Part shown: positions 7,703 to 15,353 of the stretch, piece by piece
Numbering within the stretch: position 1 is the stretch's first letter
Layout: each line of letters begins with the position of its first letter
Assembly (NCBI GenBank): GCA_024277955.1
Contig: JAJRUE010000012.1
Coordinates: 1-19,174, forward strand
From: Alphaproteobacteria bacterium
GTDB lineage: Bacteria; Pseudomonadota; Alphaproteobacteria; Rhodobacterales; Rhodobacteraceae
Reading direction: 5' to 3'
DNA length: 19,174 bases
Notes under the pieces: generated by a model
Seen by the model: only the letters and a program-made list of their open reading frames with translations
Databases searched by the model: none
Told to the model about the DNA's origin: nothing
Translations under genes and position numbers: made by a program

Positions 7703-8526
7703 TTGCCGGGCGGCTGGCGCTGATCGCCGGACGCGGCCGCCTGCCGCAGATCCTGGCCGAACGGCTGCGCGCCAGCGGCGAGGATTTTTCGCTGTTCTGT
7801 CTGCAGGGGCAGTGGGCCGAAGCCGATCTGGCGCAGGGCGGCGCGGCGCCCGAAACCTTCCGGCTCGAACAGCTGGGCAGTTTTCTGGAAAGCCTGCCGG
7901 CGCGCGGCTATGGCCGGGCCTGCCTGGCCGGCGCCATTCACCGCCCGGCCATCGACCCGGCGCTGATCGATGCGGCCACGGCTCCGCTGGTGGCGACGCT
8001 GCGCCAGGCGCTGGCCTCGGGCGATGATGCGGCGCTGCGCCTGGTGATCGCGCTTTTCGAGCGCCACGGGCTGGTGATCGAGGCCGCCCATCAGATCGCC
8101 CCCGACCTGTTGCCGCCCGCCGGCGTCGACACCCGCGCGCGCCCGGGCGAAACCCACAACGGCGACATCGCGCGCGCCAGCGCCGCGCTCAGCCTGCTGG
8201 GGCAGGGCGACCTGGGCCAGGCCTGCGTCGTCGCCGGCGGCCAGATCGTCGGGCTGGAAGCCGCGCCCGGCACCGATTTCCTGCTGCAAAGCCTGGCCGG
8301 GCAACCGCTGGCGCGCGGCGGGCTGCTGGTCAAGGCCGCCAAGCCGGGCCAGGAATTGCGCGCCGACATGCCCGCGATCGGCCCCGAAACCGCCACCGCC
8401 GCGGCGCGCGCCGGGCTTGCGGGCATCGTGATCCAGGCCGGTCACGTGCTGGTGCTCGATCGCGCCGAAACCCTTGCCGCCTGCGACCGCGAGGGGCTGT
8501 TTCTCTGGGTGCGGGAGCTGCCCTGA
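7699..8526 (+). CDS. lpxI: UDP-2,3-diacylglucosamine pyrophosphatase LpxI, with a non-canonical start
   Basis: LpxI hydrolyses UDP-2,3-diacylglucosamine to lipid X and UMP and replaces LpxH in many alphaproteobacteria. The 275-residue frame carries the family N-terminus LALIAGRGRLPQILAERL, the middle motif CLAGAIHRPAID, and the C-terminal domain with GQACVVAGGQIVGLEAAPGT, GGLLVKAAKPGQELRADMP and AGLAGIVIQAGHVLVLDR. The catch is the start: no ATG, GTG or TTG exists in this frame between at least 7621 and 7990. The GTG at 7990 would delete the whole N-terminal domain. I place the start at CTG 7699, whose last two bases overlap the lpxA TGA in a CTGA layout that mimics the ATGA coupling seen elsewhere here; ATT at 7702 is the alternative. 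The stop overlaps the lpxB ATG. Function is secure, start is not. Confidence 0.88.
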   Translation: MIAGRLALIAGRGRLPQILAERLRASGEDFSLFCLQGQWAEADLAQGGAAPETFRLEQLGSFLESLPARGYGRACLAGAIHRPAIDPALIDAATAPLVATLRQALASGDDAALRLVIALFERHGLVIEAAHQIAPDLLPPAGVDTRARPGETHNGDIARASAALSLLGQGDLGQACVVAGGQIVGLEAAPGTDFLLQSLAGQPLARGGLLVKAAKPGQELRADMPAIGPETATAAARAGLAGIVIQAGHVLVLDRAETLAACDREGLFLWVRELP

Positions 8527-9710
8527 TGCAGGCCTTTGTGATCGCCGGCGAAGCCTCGGGCGACAAGCTGGGCGCCGCCCTGATCGAGGGGCTGGCGACG
8601 CTGGCGCCGGGCAGCCGCATTGCCGGGGTCGGGGGCGAACAGATGCGCGCGCGCGGTCTTGCCAGCCTGTTCGACATGAACGAGCTTTCGGTGATGGGCC
8701 TGGCCGAGGTGCTGCCGAAATACCGCCAGCTGAAGCGGCGCATACGCCAATGCGCGCAGGCGGTTCTGGACAGCCGGCCGGACGTGCTGATCACCATCGA
8801 CAGCCCCGATTTCTGCCTGCGGGTGGCGCGCCTGGTGCGGGAAGCCGACCCGCAGCGCGCGATCCGCACGGTGCACTACGTGGCGCCGTCGGTCTGGGCC
8901 TGGCGGCCGGGGCGGGCGGTGAAAATGGCGCGCTGGATCGATCAGGTGCTGGCGCTTCTGCCGTTCGAGCCACCCTATATGGAAGCCGCCGGGATGCGCT
9001 GCGATTTCGTCGGTCATCCGGTGGTCGGGGATGCGGCGGTGGGCCGGGCCGAGGCGGCGGCGTTTCGCGACCGTCTCGGGCTTGGGCGCGGCGAGGTGAT
9101 CCTGGCGCTGCCCGGCTCGCGCCGGTCCGAGGTCAAGCGCCTGGCGCCGGTCTTTGGCGAAACGCTGCGCCGGGTGCTGCAGGACCGCCCCGAGGCGCGG
9201 GTTCTGGTGCCCGCGGCGGCCCATGTGGCGCCGCTGGTGCGGGCGCTGAGCGAAAGCTGGCCGGGGCAGGCGATGGTGCTGGACCCCACGGGCCTCACGC
9301 CCGACGCGGCAGAGGAACGCAAGCGCCAGGCTTTTGCGGCGGCGGATCTGGCGCTGGCGGCCTCGGGCACTGTGTCGCTCGAGCTTTGCGCCGCGGATAC
9401 GCCGATGGTGATCGCCTACGACCTGCACCCGATCAGTTGGCGGATCATGTCGCGCATGGCGCGGATCGACACGGTGACGCTGGCCAATATCGTGACCGGC
9501 GAACGGGTGATCCCCGAGTTCCTGGGGCCGGACTGCCGGCCCGGCCCGATTGCCGGGGCGATGCTGGAACTGGCGCGCAATCCGGATGCCCGCCGGGAAC
9601 AGTCGCGCATCGCGCGCGATACGCTGCGCCTGCTTGGCGCGGGCGGCGAAGCGCCGGGGCTGCGCGCGGCGCGCGCGGTGCTGGAGGGGCTGGCCGGGCC
9701 CGGGCGCTGA
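8526..9710 (+). CDS. lpxB: Lipid-A-disaccharide synthase LpxB
   Basis: A 394-residue GT-B-fold glycosyltransferase (family GT19) that condenses UDP-2,3-diacylglucosamine with lipid X to form the lipid A disaccharide at the inner face of the cytoplasmic membrane. Diagnostic segments are the N-terminal FVIAGEASGDKLGAALIEGL, GVGGEQMRARGL, FDMNELSVMGLAEVLP, IDSPDFCLRVAR, HYVAPSVWAWRPGRAVKMA and, in the C-terminal domain, LPGSRRSEVKRLAPVF and ASGTVSLELCAADTPMVIAY. It is coupled to lpxI by a TGATG overlap, so the enzyme making lipid X and the enzyme using it are translated together. Length and motifs are normal. Confidence 0.97.
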   Translation: MQAFVIAGEASGDKLGAALIEGLATLAPGSRIAGVGGEQMRARGLASLFDMNELSVMGLAEVLPKYRQLKRRIRQCAQAVLDSRPDVLITIDSPDFCLRVARLVREADPQRAIRTVHYVAPSVWAWRPGRAVKMARWIDQVLALLPFEPPYMEAAGMRCDFVGHPVVGDAAVGRAEAAAFRDRLGLGRGEVILALPGSRRSEVKRLAPVFGETLRRVLQDRPEARVLVPAAAHVAPLVRALSESWPGQAMVLDPTGLTPDAAEERKRQAFAAADLALAASGTVSLELCAADTPMVIAYDLHPISWRIMSRMARIDTVTLANIVTGERVIPEFLGPDCRPGPIAGAMLELARNPDARREQSRIARDTLRLLGAGGEAPGLRAARAVLEGLAGPGR

Positions 9711-9919
9711 CGCGGCGCGCTGTGCGGGCGAATCAGCCGGGCCAGGGGACCGGGCGCCGCCAGATGGATCCGGGCGAATCGCCGGTAACCTGCCCGCGCG
9801 GCGCGTTAACGATTTCGCAGGGATCAGGGGCGCGGTGCGCGCCACCGGCGGCGGTTCGCCGTGGGGCGACTCACAAAGGCCTTGGGCCGGCGATTCGCCT
9901 TGCCCGCAGCCCAATGCCG

Positions 9920-9967
9920 GGCGAAAAATTCGAAGAATTTTTGCCAATTTTTCGTGACGAAAAATTG
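9920..9967. terminator. Tandem AT-rich dyads between convergent lpxB and mnmA
   Basis: Two adjacent hairpins lie in the 282-base gap between convergent genes. The first pairs GGC/AAAAATTC (9920-9931, with G9923 bulged) with GAATTTTTGCC (9935-9945) across GAA. The second is a perfect 10-bp stem, CAATTTTTCG (9945-9954) with CGAAAAATTG (9958-9967) across TGA. Their T-rich arms lie on both strands, so they could terminate both genes. They overlap at C9945 and share complementary A- and T-tracts, so alternative pairings are possible. Confidence 0.6.
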
Positions 9968-9992
9968 CGCCCGTCCAGCGGTTGCGGCGGTC

Positions 9993-11144
9993 TCAGTCCC
10001 CGCGCCAGATCCAGCCGCCCCCAAAGACCCGGCTGCCGCCAAGCTCGTAGAACACGCAGGCCTGTCCGGGGCTGACGCCTTCTTCCGGGCTCAGCAGTTC
10101 GACCTCGGCGCTGGTCGGGCCGGTGGGGCGGATCACCGCTTCGCGCGGCGGCCGGGTCGAGCGGACCTTGACCGCCATGCGCCATTCGTCGCGGCTGTCA
10201 AAGGCGGCGTCGCCAAGCCAGTTGATCTCGCGCACCGGCACGATCCGGGTGGCGAGCATGTCCTTGGGGCCGACCACCACCTGCCGCTTTTCCACATCCA
10301 GCCGCACCACGTAAAGCGGTGTGTCCAGCCCGCCGATCCCCAGCCCCCGGCGCTGGCCGATCGTATAGTGGATCACCCCCTGGTGGCGGCCCAGAACGCG
10401 GCCCTGCGCATCGACGATCTCGCCCGGCTCGGCCGCGCCCGGGCGCAGCTTTTCGATCACCGAGGCGTAGTTGCCGTCGGGCACAAAGCAGATGTCCTGG
10501 CTGTCCGGCTTGTCGGCCACCGCCAGCCCGTGACGCGCCGCCAGCGCGCGGGTTTCGGCCTTGCTTTCAAGGTGGCCCAGCGGAAAGCGCAGATAGTCCA
10601 GCTGCGCGCGCGTGGTCGGGAAAAGAAAGTAGCTCTGGTCGCGTTTCGGGTCGGCGGCCATATGCAGCTCGGGGCCGTTTTCGCCCTGTTTTCGCTGGAT
10701 ATAGTGGCCGGTCGCCATGCAGTCTGCATCGAGATCGCGCGCCAGCGCCATCAGGTCCTGGAACTTGACCTTTTCGTTGCAGCGGATGCAGGGCACCGGG
10801 GTCGCGCCGGCCAGATAGCTGTCGGCAAACTCTTCGATCACCGCGTCGCGAAACAGGGTTTCGTAATCCAGCACGTAATGCGGAAAGCCGATCTGTTCGG
10901 CAATCCGCCGGGCATCGTGGATGTCGCGCCCCGCGCAGCAGGCATTGGGCTTGGAAACCGCGGCGCCGTGGTCGTAAAGCTGCATGGTGACGCCGATCAC
11001 ATCGAACCCCTGCGCCGCCAGTTCGGCAGCCACGACCGAGCTGTCGACACCGCCCGACATGGCGACGACGACGCGCGTGTCGCGCGGCGCCTTGTCAAAG
11101 CCCAGCAAGTTGCGGGCCGCGCGGTCTGGCCGGTCGAGTGGCAT
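9993..11144 (-). CDS. mnmA: tRNA-specific 2-thiouridylase MnmA
   Basis: A 383-residue ATP-dependent enzyme that installs the 2-thio group on wobble uridine 34 of tRNA-Lys, tRNA-Glu and tRNA-Gln. It adenylates the uracil and then transfers a persulfide sulfur. The PP-loop SGGVDSS is at residues 30-36. The nucleophilic cysteine lies in PCIRCNEKVKF (Cys122) and the second catalytic cysteine in DSQDICFVPDG (Cys219). GIGGLDTPLYVV and the C-terminal beta-barrel region complete the family pattern. The first 20 or so residues (PLDRPDRAARNLLGFDKAP) are an extension before the Rossmann-like domain, which I associate with alphaproteobacterial members. AAGGGA stands five bases before the ATG. It is a single-gene unit, convergent with lpxB and divergent from sciP. 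Confidence 0.97.
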   Translation of the reverse strand: MPLDRPDRAARNLLGFDKAPRDTRVVVAMSGGVDSSVVAAELAAQGFDVIGVTMQLYDHGAAVSKPNACCAGRDIHDARRIAEQIGFPHYVLDYETLFRDAVIEEFADSYLAGATPVPCIRCNEKVKFQDLMALARDLDADCMATGHYIQRKQGENGPELHMAADPKRDQSYFLFPTTRAQLDYLRFPLGHLESKAETRALAARHGLAVADKPDSQDICFVPDGNYASVIEKLRPGAAEPGEIVDAQGRVLGRHQGVIHYTIGQRRGLGIGGLDTPLYVVRLDVEKRQVVVGPKDMLATRIVPVREINWLGDAAFDSRDEWRMAVKVRSTRPPREAVIRPTGPTSAEVELLSPEEGVSPGQACVFYELGGSRVFGGGWIWRGD

Positions 11145-11171
11145 GGGGTTCCCTTTCGTGAGGTCTGGCAG

Positions 11172-11199
11172 AATATAGGAAAATCCTAACTACTCTCAA
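11172..11199 (-). promoter_or_regulatory. Probable sigma-70-type promoter of mnmA
   Basis: On the minus strand TTGAGA (11199-11194) is followed after 16 bases by TATATT (11177-11172), a good match. The predicted transcript start is near 11165, about 20 bases before the mnmA ATG. Confidence 0.6.
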
Positions 11200-11267
11200 G
11201 CCCCGGTTTCACGCCGCATTAAGCAAGACCCGCCAGAGTTTTCGGGGCACGACGAAGGGGTAGGTAG

Positions 11268-11546
11268 ATGTATCTGAAAAAAATCGAAGGGCCGCGTGCG
11301 GTCACCTTGCCGGACGGCAGCATCATGACGCGGGCCGATCTGCCGCCGGCGCACACCACCCGCTGGGTCGCCAGCCGCAAGGCGGCGGTGGTGCGGGCGG
11401 TGGCCTATGGCTTGATGAGTCGCGACGAAGCGAAAGCGCATTGGGCAATCAGCGATGAAGAGCTCGACTGCTGGACCGATGCGCTGGCGCGCCACGGGCC
11501 CGCCGCGCTGAAAGTGACACAGGTTCAGAGGTTCAGACAACCATAG
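11268..11546 (+). CDS. sciP: SciP-family (DUF1153) CtrA inhibitory protein
   Basis: A 92-residue helix-turn-helix protein. The sequence starts with MYLKKIEGPRAVTLPDGSIM, then has TRADLPPAHTTRWVASRKAAVV and GLMSRDEAKAHWAISDEELDCW, ending near a WTDALARHG helix. This matches DUF1153 proteins such as Caulobacter SciP (small CtrA inhibitory protein). In Caulobacter SciP limits transcription from CtrA-dependent promoters during G1, and DNA binding by the protein has also been reported. The gene sits 103 bases upstream of ctrA in the same orientation, which supports the call. A GAAGGGG ribosome binding site followed by TAGGTAG precedes the ATG. Whether the protein acts through CtrA in the same way in Rhodobacterales is an inference from family membership. 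Confidence 0.92.
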   Translation: MYLKKIEGPRAVTLPDGSIMTRADLPPAHTTRWVASRKAAVVRAVAYGLMSRDEAKAHWAISDEELDCWTDALARHGPAALKVTQVQRFRQP

Positions 11547-11573
11547 GTTGCGTCATGCGGGATTCCGGCTATG

Positions 11574-11592
11574 GTAACCAGCGGTTAACCAT
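11574..11592 (+). promoter_or_regulatory. CtrA binding site upstream of ctrA
   Basis: GTAA (11574-11577), seven bases, then TTAAC (11585-11589) matches the CtrA consensus TTAA-N7-TTAA with a single mismatch in the first half. The second half also extends to TTAACCAT (11585-11592), the known CtrA half-site motif. It ends just before a possible -35 TTGTCC (11595-11600) with CTGTAA (11619-11624) 18 bases later, about 26 bases from the ctrA ATG. This suggests autoregulation of ctrA. Confidence 0.65.
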
Positions 11593-11649
11593 TCTTGTCC
11601 AAGGTCGGCGGTAGCGACCTGTAAGACCTGACTTTAGCGGAGAACAACG

Positions 11650-12363
11650 ATGCGAATCTTGCTTGTGGAGGACGATCCGACGACCTCGAAAAGCATCGAA
11701 CTGATGCTGACGCACGCCAACCTGAACGTCTATGCCACCGACCTCGGGGAAGAGGGGATCGATCTTGCCAAGCTTTACGACTACGACCTGATCCTGCTGG
11801 ACCTGAACCTGCCCGACATGAACGGTCACGACGTGTTGCGCCAGTTGCGGCTTGCGCGGGTGGACACGCCGATCCTGATCCTGTCGGGGGCGGACGATAC
11901 AGAAAGCAAGATCAAGGGGTTCGGTTTCGGCGCCGACGACTACCTGACCAAGCCGTTTCACCGCGAGGAACTGGTCGCACGCATCCACGCCATCATCCGC
12001 CGCTCGAAGGGTCATTCGCAGTCGATCATCCGCACCGGCGCGATCGAGGTCAACCTTGACGCCAAGACCGTCAGCACCGACGGCCAGCCGGTCCATCTGA
12101 CCGGCAAGGAATATCAGATGCTGGAACTTCTGTCGCTGCGCAAGGGCACCACGCTGACCAAGGAAATGTTCCTCAACCACCTTTATGGCGGGATGGACGA
12201 ACCGGAACTGAAGATCATCGACGTGTTCATCTGCAAGTTGCGAAAGAAACTCAGCCAGGCTACCGGCGGGCAAAACTATATCGAGACAGTCTGGGGCCGC
12301 GGCTATGTGCTGCGCGACCCCGAACCGGCGCAGCTGGACCAGCCGCTCGCGATCGGCGCCTAG
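11650..12363 (+). CDS. ctrA: Cell cycle response regulator CtrA
   Basis: A 237-residue OmpR/PhoB-type response regulator. The receiver domain (residues 1 to about 118) has the acidic pair Glu7-Asp8-Asp9, phospho-acceptor Asp51 in LILLDLNLPDMNGHD, and the conserved Lys in DDYLTKPFHREEL. The winged-helix DNA-binding domain (about 125-225) includes VHLTGKEYQMLELLSLRKGT, EPELKIIDVFICKLRKKL and IETVWGRGYVLRDP, near-identical to CtrA across alphaproteobacteria. In Rhodobacterales CtrA is generally non-essential and controls motility, gene transfer agent production and related functions through the CckA-ChpT relay; this is family knowledge, not seen here. The C-terminus ends LAIGA rather than the Ala-Ala that marks Caulobacter CtrA for ClpXP. 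GGAG stands eight bases before the ATG, and a CtrA box lies in the promoter. Confidence 0.96.
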   Translation: MRILLVEDDPTTSKSIELMLTHANLNVYATDLGEEGIDLAKLYDYDLILLDLNLPDMNGHDVLRQLRLARVDTPILILSGADDTESKIKGFGFGADDYLTKPFHREELVARIHAIIRRSKGHSQSIIRTGAIEVNLDAKTVSTDGQPVHLTGKEYQMLELLSLRKGTTLTKEMFLNHLYGGMDEPELKIIDVFICKLRKKLSQATGGQNYIETVWGRGYVLRDPEPAQLDQPLAIGA

Positions 12364-13211
12364 GGTCAGGGCCTGGGATCGGGGCCTGGGGGCAGGCCCT
12401 CGGCACCGGCGGTAACGCGGCCCCGCCGGTGGGCGATCGGCGGGGCCGCGCATTTGCGGCGCACACAGCGGGACAAGGTGCGCTCGCAAACGGCTGGCGG
12501 ACGCCGCATCGCGCGCAAGCCAGTCGCGCGCAAAGGGGGTGGCGCACTATTTCTCTTGGGTCTTAGGGCCAAAACCCGATCAACCTGCACCGCCAGATTG
12601 GCAGATTTCCGTCTCGACAAGGCACAGGGTCGCAGGAATAGTGGTTCTATTTCAATGGCCTGTAACGCAGTCGGGGTGGAAATACGCCAAACCCTTCGGG
12701 CGTGAAGGGCATTTCATCTCTGCAGCGCGGGCCGCTTGGAAAGGGAACTACCCCGTCGCGCGCGTTCCGAGCCGCTGACATTTCGCGCCTTTCACGCTAG
12801 CGGCGCAGGCTGATCGGGACTTGGTCCGAGGTCTTGCGTGTTTTGCCCTGCAATTCCCTGATTCGCCGGGGTTTGCCTGTATCTCGTGCCGTCGCGGCCG
12901 GGATGCCGCGATCGGGTCGCGGATCTGGTCGGCGGGAACCGGCGTGGGATTCTCCCGATCCGTCTGCCGTTTTCCCTGTGCCGGGATATGCGGCTCCGCG
13001 TGCGCTGTGCCTGGATCTCCGCCGACAGGGCCTCGGGCCCATTCGCGGCGGCGTTGCACAGATCCTTGCCGAAAAGGCCGCAGCCCACAAGGATATCCGC
13101 CGCGGGTGCGCCATCGGGATCGGTTGGATTTGCGCGCCCGGGCGTCTCTTTGGCTGGACCTCGCGCGGCGGGGTGCCTATCAATCCAGCAGAAGCGACCA
13201 GGGGCCGTGCA
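12364..13211. other. 850-base gap between ctrA and ligA without a recognised gene
   Basis: After the ctrA hairpin (12416-12450) comes a GC-rich stretch, then a less GC-biased island at about 12540-12720. That island contains a GTG-started 79-codon frame (12539-12778). It uses codons rare in the neighbours (TTA, CTA, ATA, AGG) and has no ribosome binding site, so it is either foreign, decayed or non-coding. A small hairpin, CCCTTC-GGGCGT-GAAGGG (12692-12709), and an imperfect dyad, GAATAG-TGGTT-CTATTTC (12638-12655), lie within it. The segment 12780-13211 stays open in the ligA frame but its translation resembles no protein I know. A ribosome binding site for ligA (AGGGG, 13199-13203) is at the end. 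Confidence 0.5.
12416..12450 (+). terminator. Strong GC hairpin downstream of ctrA
   Basis: CGCGGCCCCGCCG (12416-12428) pairs perfectly over 13 bp with CGGCGGGGCCGCG (12438-12450) across a nine-base loop. It starts 53 bases after the ctrA stop. There is no T-run, only CATTTGCGG after it, so it may protect the 3' end or assist termination rather than act as a classical intrinsic terminator. Confidence 0.55.
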
Positions 13212-15353
13212 ATGACCACATCACCGGACAGTCCGGCGGCGGCCGGCGGCCAGAAGCGGGACGCGCAGCAGATCCGCGCCGCAATGCGCGAACTGGCCGC
13301 GCTGATCCGCCGTGCGAACCTTGCCTACCACCAGAAAGACGCCCCCGAGATTTCCGACGCCGAATACGACGCCGCCAAACGCCGCCTGCTTGCGCTGGAA
13401 GAACGCCACCCCGACCTGAAACTTCCCGACAGCCCGACCCGCGACATCGGCGCGCCGCCGCGCGAAGGGTTCGCCAAGGTCACCCACGAGGTGCCGATGC
13501 TGTCGCTGGGCAACGCCTTTGCCGACGACGAGGTCCATGAATTCGACGAACGCATCCGCAAGTTCCTGGGCCTGGGCGACAAGGTCGTCACCTACACGGC
13601 AGAGCCGAAGATAGACGGGCTGTCGCTGTCGGTGCGCTACGAAAACGGCCGCATGCGCGTCGCCGCCACCCGCGGCGACGGCGTGACCGGCGAAGACGTG
13701 ACCGCCAACGCGCGCACGATTTGCGACCTGCCGCAAACCCTCGACGGGGCGCCGGACCTGCTGGAAGTGCGCGGCGAGGTCTACATGAGTCACCCGGATT
13801 TCGAAGCGTTGAACCGCGTCCAGGCCGAGGCCGGGGCCGCCCCGTTCGCCAACCCGCGCAACGCCGCCGCCGGGTCATTACGCCAGCTGGACCCCGAGAT
13901 CACCCGCGCCCGGCCGCTCAGGTTCTTTGCCTATGCCTGGGGGGCCTTGTCGGCGCCCCTGGCCGACACCCAGATGGGGGCGATCAACCGGCTGGCGGCG
14001 CTCGGATTTCAGACCAACCCGCTGACGCGCCTGTGCCGGGGGACACAGGAACTGCTGGCGCATTACCGCCATATCGAAGCGCGCCGGGCCGAGCTGGACT
14101 ATGACATCGACGGGGTCGTCTACAAGGTCGACGACCTCGACCTGCAGCGCCGCCTGGGGTTCCGGTCGACCACCCCGCGCTGGGCGATCGCGCACAAGTT
14201 TCCCGCCGAAACCGTCTGGACGCGGCTTGAAAAGATCGACATCCAGGTCGGCCGCACCGGGGCGCTGTCGCCGGTTGCGCGCCTCAAGCCGGTCACCGTG
14301 GGCGGGGTCGTGGTGTCGAATGCGACGCTGCACAACGAAGACTACATCCGTGGTTTCGATTCCCGGGGCAATGTCATCCGCGACGGCAAGGACATCCGCG
14401 AAGGCGACTGGGTCAAGGTCTACCGCGCCGGCGACGTGATCCCGAAGGTGGCCGATGTCGACCTTTCGCGCCGCCCGCCCGATGCCCGTCCGTTCGACTT
14501 CCCCACCCGCTGCCCCGAATGCGGATCCGACGCGATTCGCGAGGAAGGCGACGCCGTGCGCCGCTGCACCGGCGGCATGGCCTGTCCGGCGCAGGCGATG
14601 GAGCGGCTCAAGCATTTCGTCAGCCGCGGCGCCTTCGACATCGAAGGGCTGGGCGCGCGCCAGGTGGAGATGTTCTACAACGATGCGGACCTGCCGATCC
14701 GCGAACCCGCCGACATTTTCACCCTGCGCGCGCGCGACGCCAGGAACCTGACCAGGCTGAAAAACCGCGATGGCTGGGGCGAAAAATCCGCCGAGAACCT
14801 GTTTCGCGCGATCGAAGAGAGGCGCCGCATCCCGCTTTACCGGATGATCTACGCGCTGGGCATCCGGCACGTGGGCGAAGCGGCCTCGAAACTGCTGGCG
14901 AGTCACTACGGGTCGTGGGAAGCCTTTGAAACCGCGATGACCAGGGCCCAGCCGGGCGAGGGTGCGGAATGGGAAGAACTGATCAACATCGACGGGGTCG
15001 GCGCGGTGATGGCGCGTTCGCTGATCGCGGCGTTCCATCAGGAAAACGAACGCCGGCTGATCGACCGGCTGGTGGACCAGATCGAGGTGCTCGATGCCAA
15101 GCAGCCACCCGCCGCCGACAGCCCGATCGCCGGCAAGACGCTGGTGTTTACCGGCACGCTCGAACGCATGACCCGCGCCGAAGCCAAGGCCCGCGCCGAA
15201 GCGCTGGGGGCCAGGGTGGCCGGGTCGGTTTCGGCGCGCACCGACCTGGTGATCGCGGGGCCCGGCGCCGGCTCCAAGGCCCGCAAGGCCGCCGAACTGG
15301 GCGTCGAGGTCATCGACGAAGACGCCTGGCTGGCGCTTGCCGAGGGCGCATGA
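13212..15353 (+). CDS. ligA: NAD-dependent DNA ligase LigA
   Basis: A 713-residue ligase that seals nicks in DNA during replication and repair using NAD+. The Ia domain (IRRANLAYHQKDAPEISDAEYD) binds NMN. The adenylation domain has the nucleophile Lys133 in AEPKIDGLSLSVRY, followed by TRGDGVTGEDVTAN and PFANPRNAAAGSLRQLD. The OB fold follows, then a Cys4 zinc site at Cys434, Cys437, Cys452 and Cys458. Next comes a helix-hairpin-helix block with MIYALGIRHVGE and LINIDGVGAVMARSL. The C-terminal BRCT domain covers about residues 635-713 (GKTLVFTGTLERMTRAEA). The start at ATG 13212 has AGGGG eight bases upstream and puts domain Ia at the normal distance from the N-terminus. Its stop overlaps the recG ATG. 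Confidence 0.97.
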   Translation: MTTSPDSPAAAGGQKRDAQQIRAAMRELAALIRRANLAYHQKDAPEISDAEYDAAKRRLLALEERHPDLKLPDSPTRDIGAPPREGFAKVTHEVPMLSLGNAFADDEVHEFDERIRKFLGLGDKVVTYTAEPKIDGLSLSVRYENGRMRVAATRGDGVTGEDVTANARTICDLPQTLDGAPDLLEVRGEVYMSHPDFEALNRVQAEAGAAPFANPRNAAAGSLRQLDPEITRARPLRFFAYAWGALSAPLADTQMGAINRLAALGFQTNPLTRLCRGTQELLAHYRHIEARRAELDYDIDGVVYKVDDLDLQRRLGFRSTTPRWAIAHKFPAETVWTRLEKIDIQVGRTGALSPVARLKPVTVGGVVVSNATLHNEDYIRGFDSRGNVIRDGKDIREGDWVKVYRAGDVIPKVADVDLSRRPPDARPFDFPTRCPECGSDAIREEGDAVRRCTGGMACPAQAMERLKHFVSRGAFDIEGLGARQVEMFYNDADLPIREPADIFTLRARDARNLTRLKNRDGWGEKSAENLFRAIEERRRIPLYRMIYALGIRHVGEAASKLLASHYGSWEAFETAMTRAQPGEGAEWEELINIDGVGAVMARSLIAAFHQENERRLIDRLVDQIEVLDAKQPPAADSPIAGKTLVFTGTLERMTRAEAKARAEALGARVAGSVSARTDLVIAGPGAGSKARKAAELGVEVIDEDAWLALAEGA

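Noticed and set aside
7990..8526. LpxI starting at GTG 7990
   Set aside because: This would remove about 97 residues that include the clear LpxI N-terminal motif; translation must begin upstream.
7699..8526. lpxI as a pseudogene because it lacks a normal start
   Set aside because: The whole frame is intact, of full length, with conserved motifs and a coupled lpxB; a rare start or a sequence error is more likely.
9711..9920. Repeated GGGCGAATC words after lpxB as a regulatory array
   Set aside because: The three copies (about 9726, 9773 and, inverted, 9890) are irregularly spaced and short enough to arise by chance in this composition.
8442..9947. A 501-codon open frame on the minus strand opposite lpxB
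   Set aside because: Antisense shadow of lpxB with no recognisable motif and an Arg/His/Pro-rich composition.
12834..13211. A 126-codon N-terminal extension of LigA
   Set aside because: The frame is open, but the added sequence has no similarity to ligases I know, and ATG 13212 has a ribosome binding site and gives normal family length.
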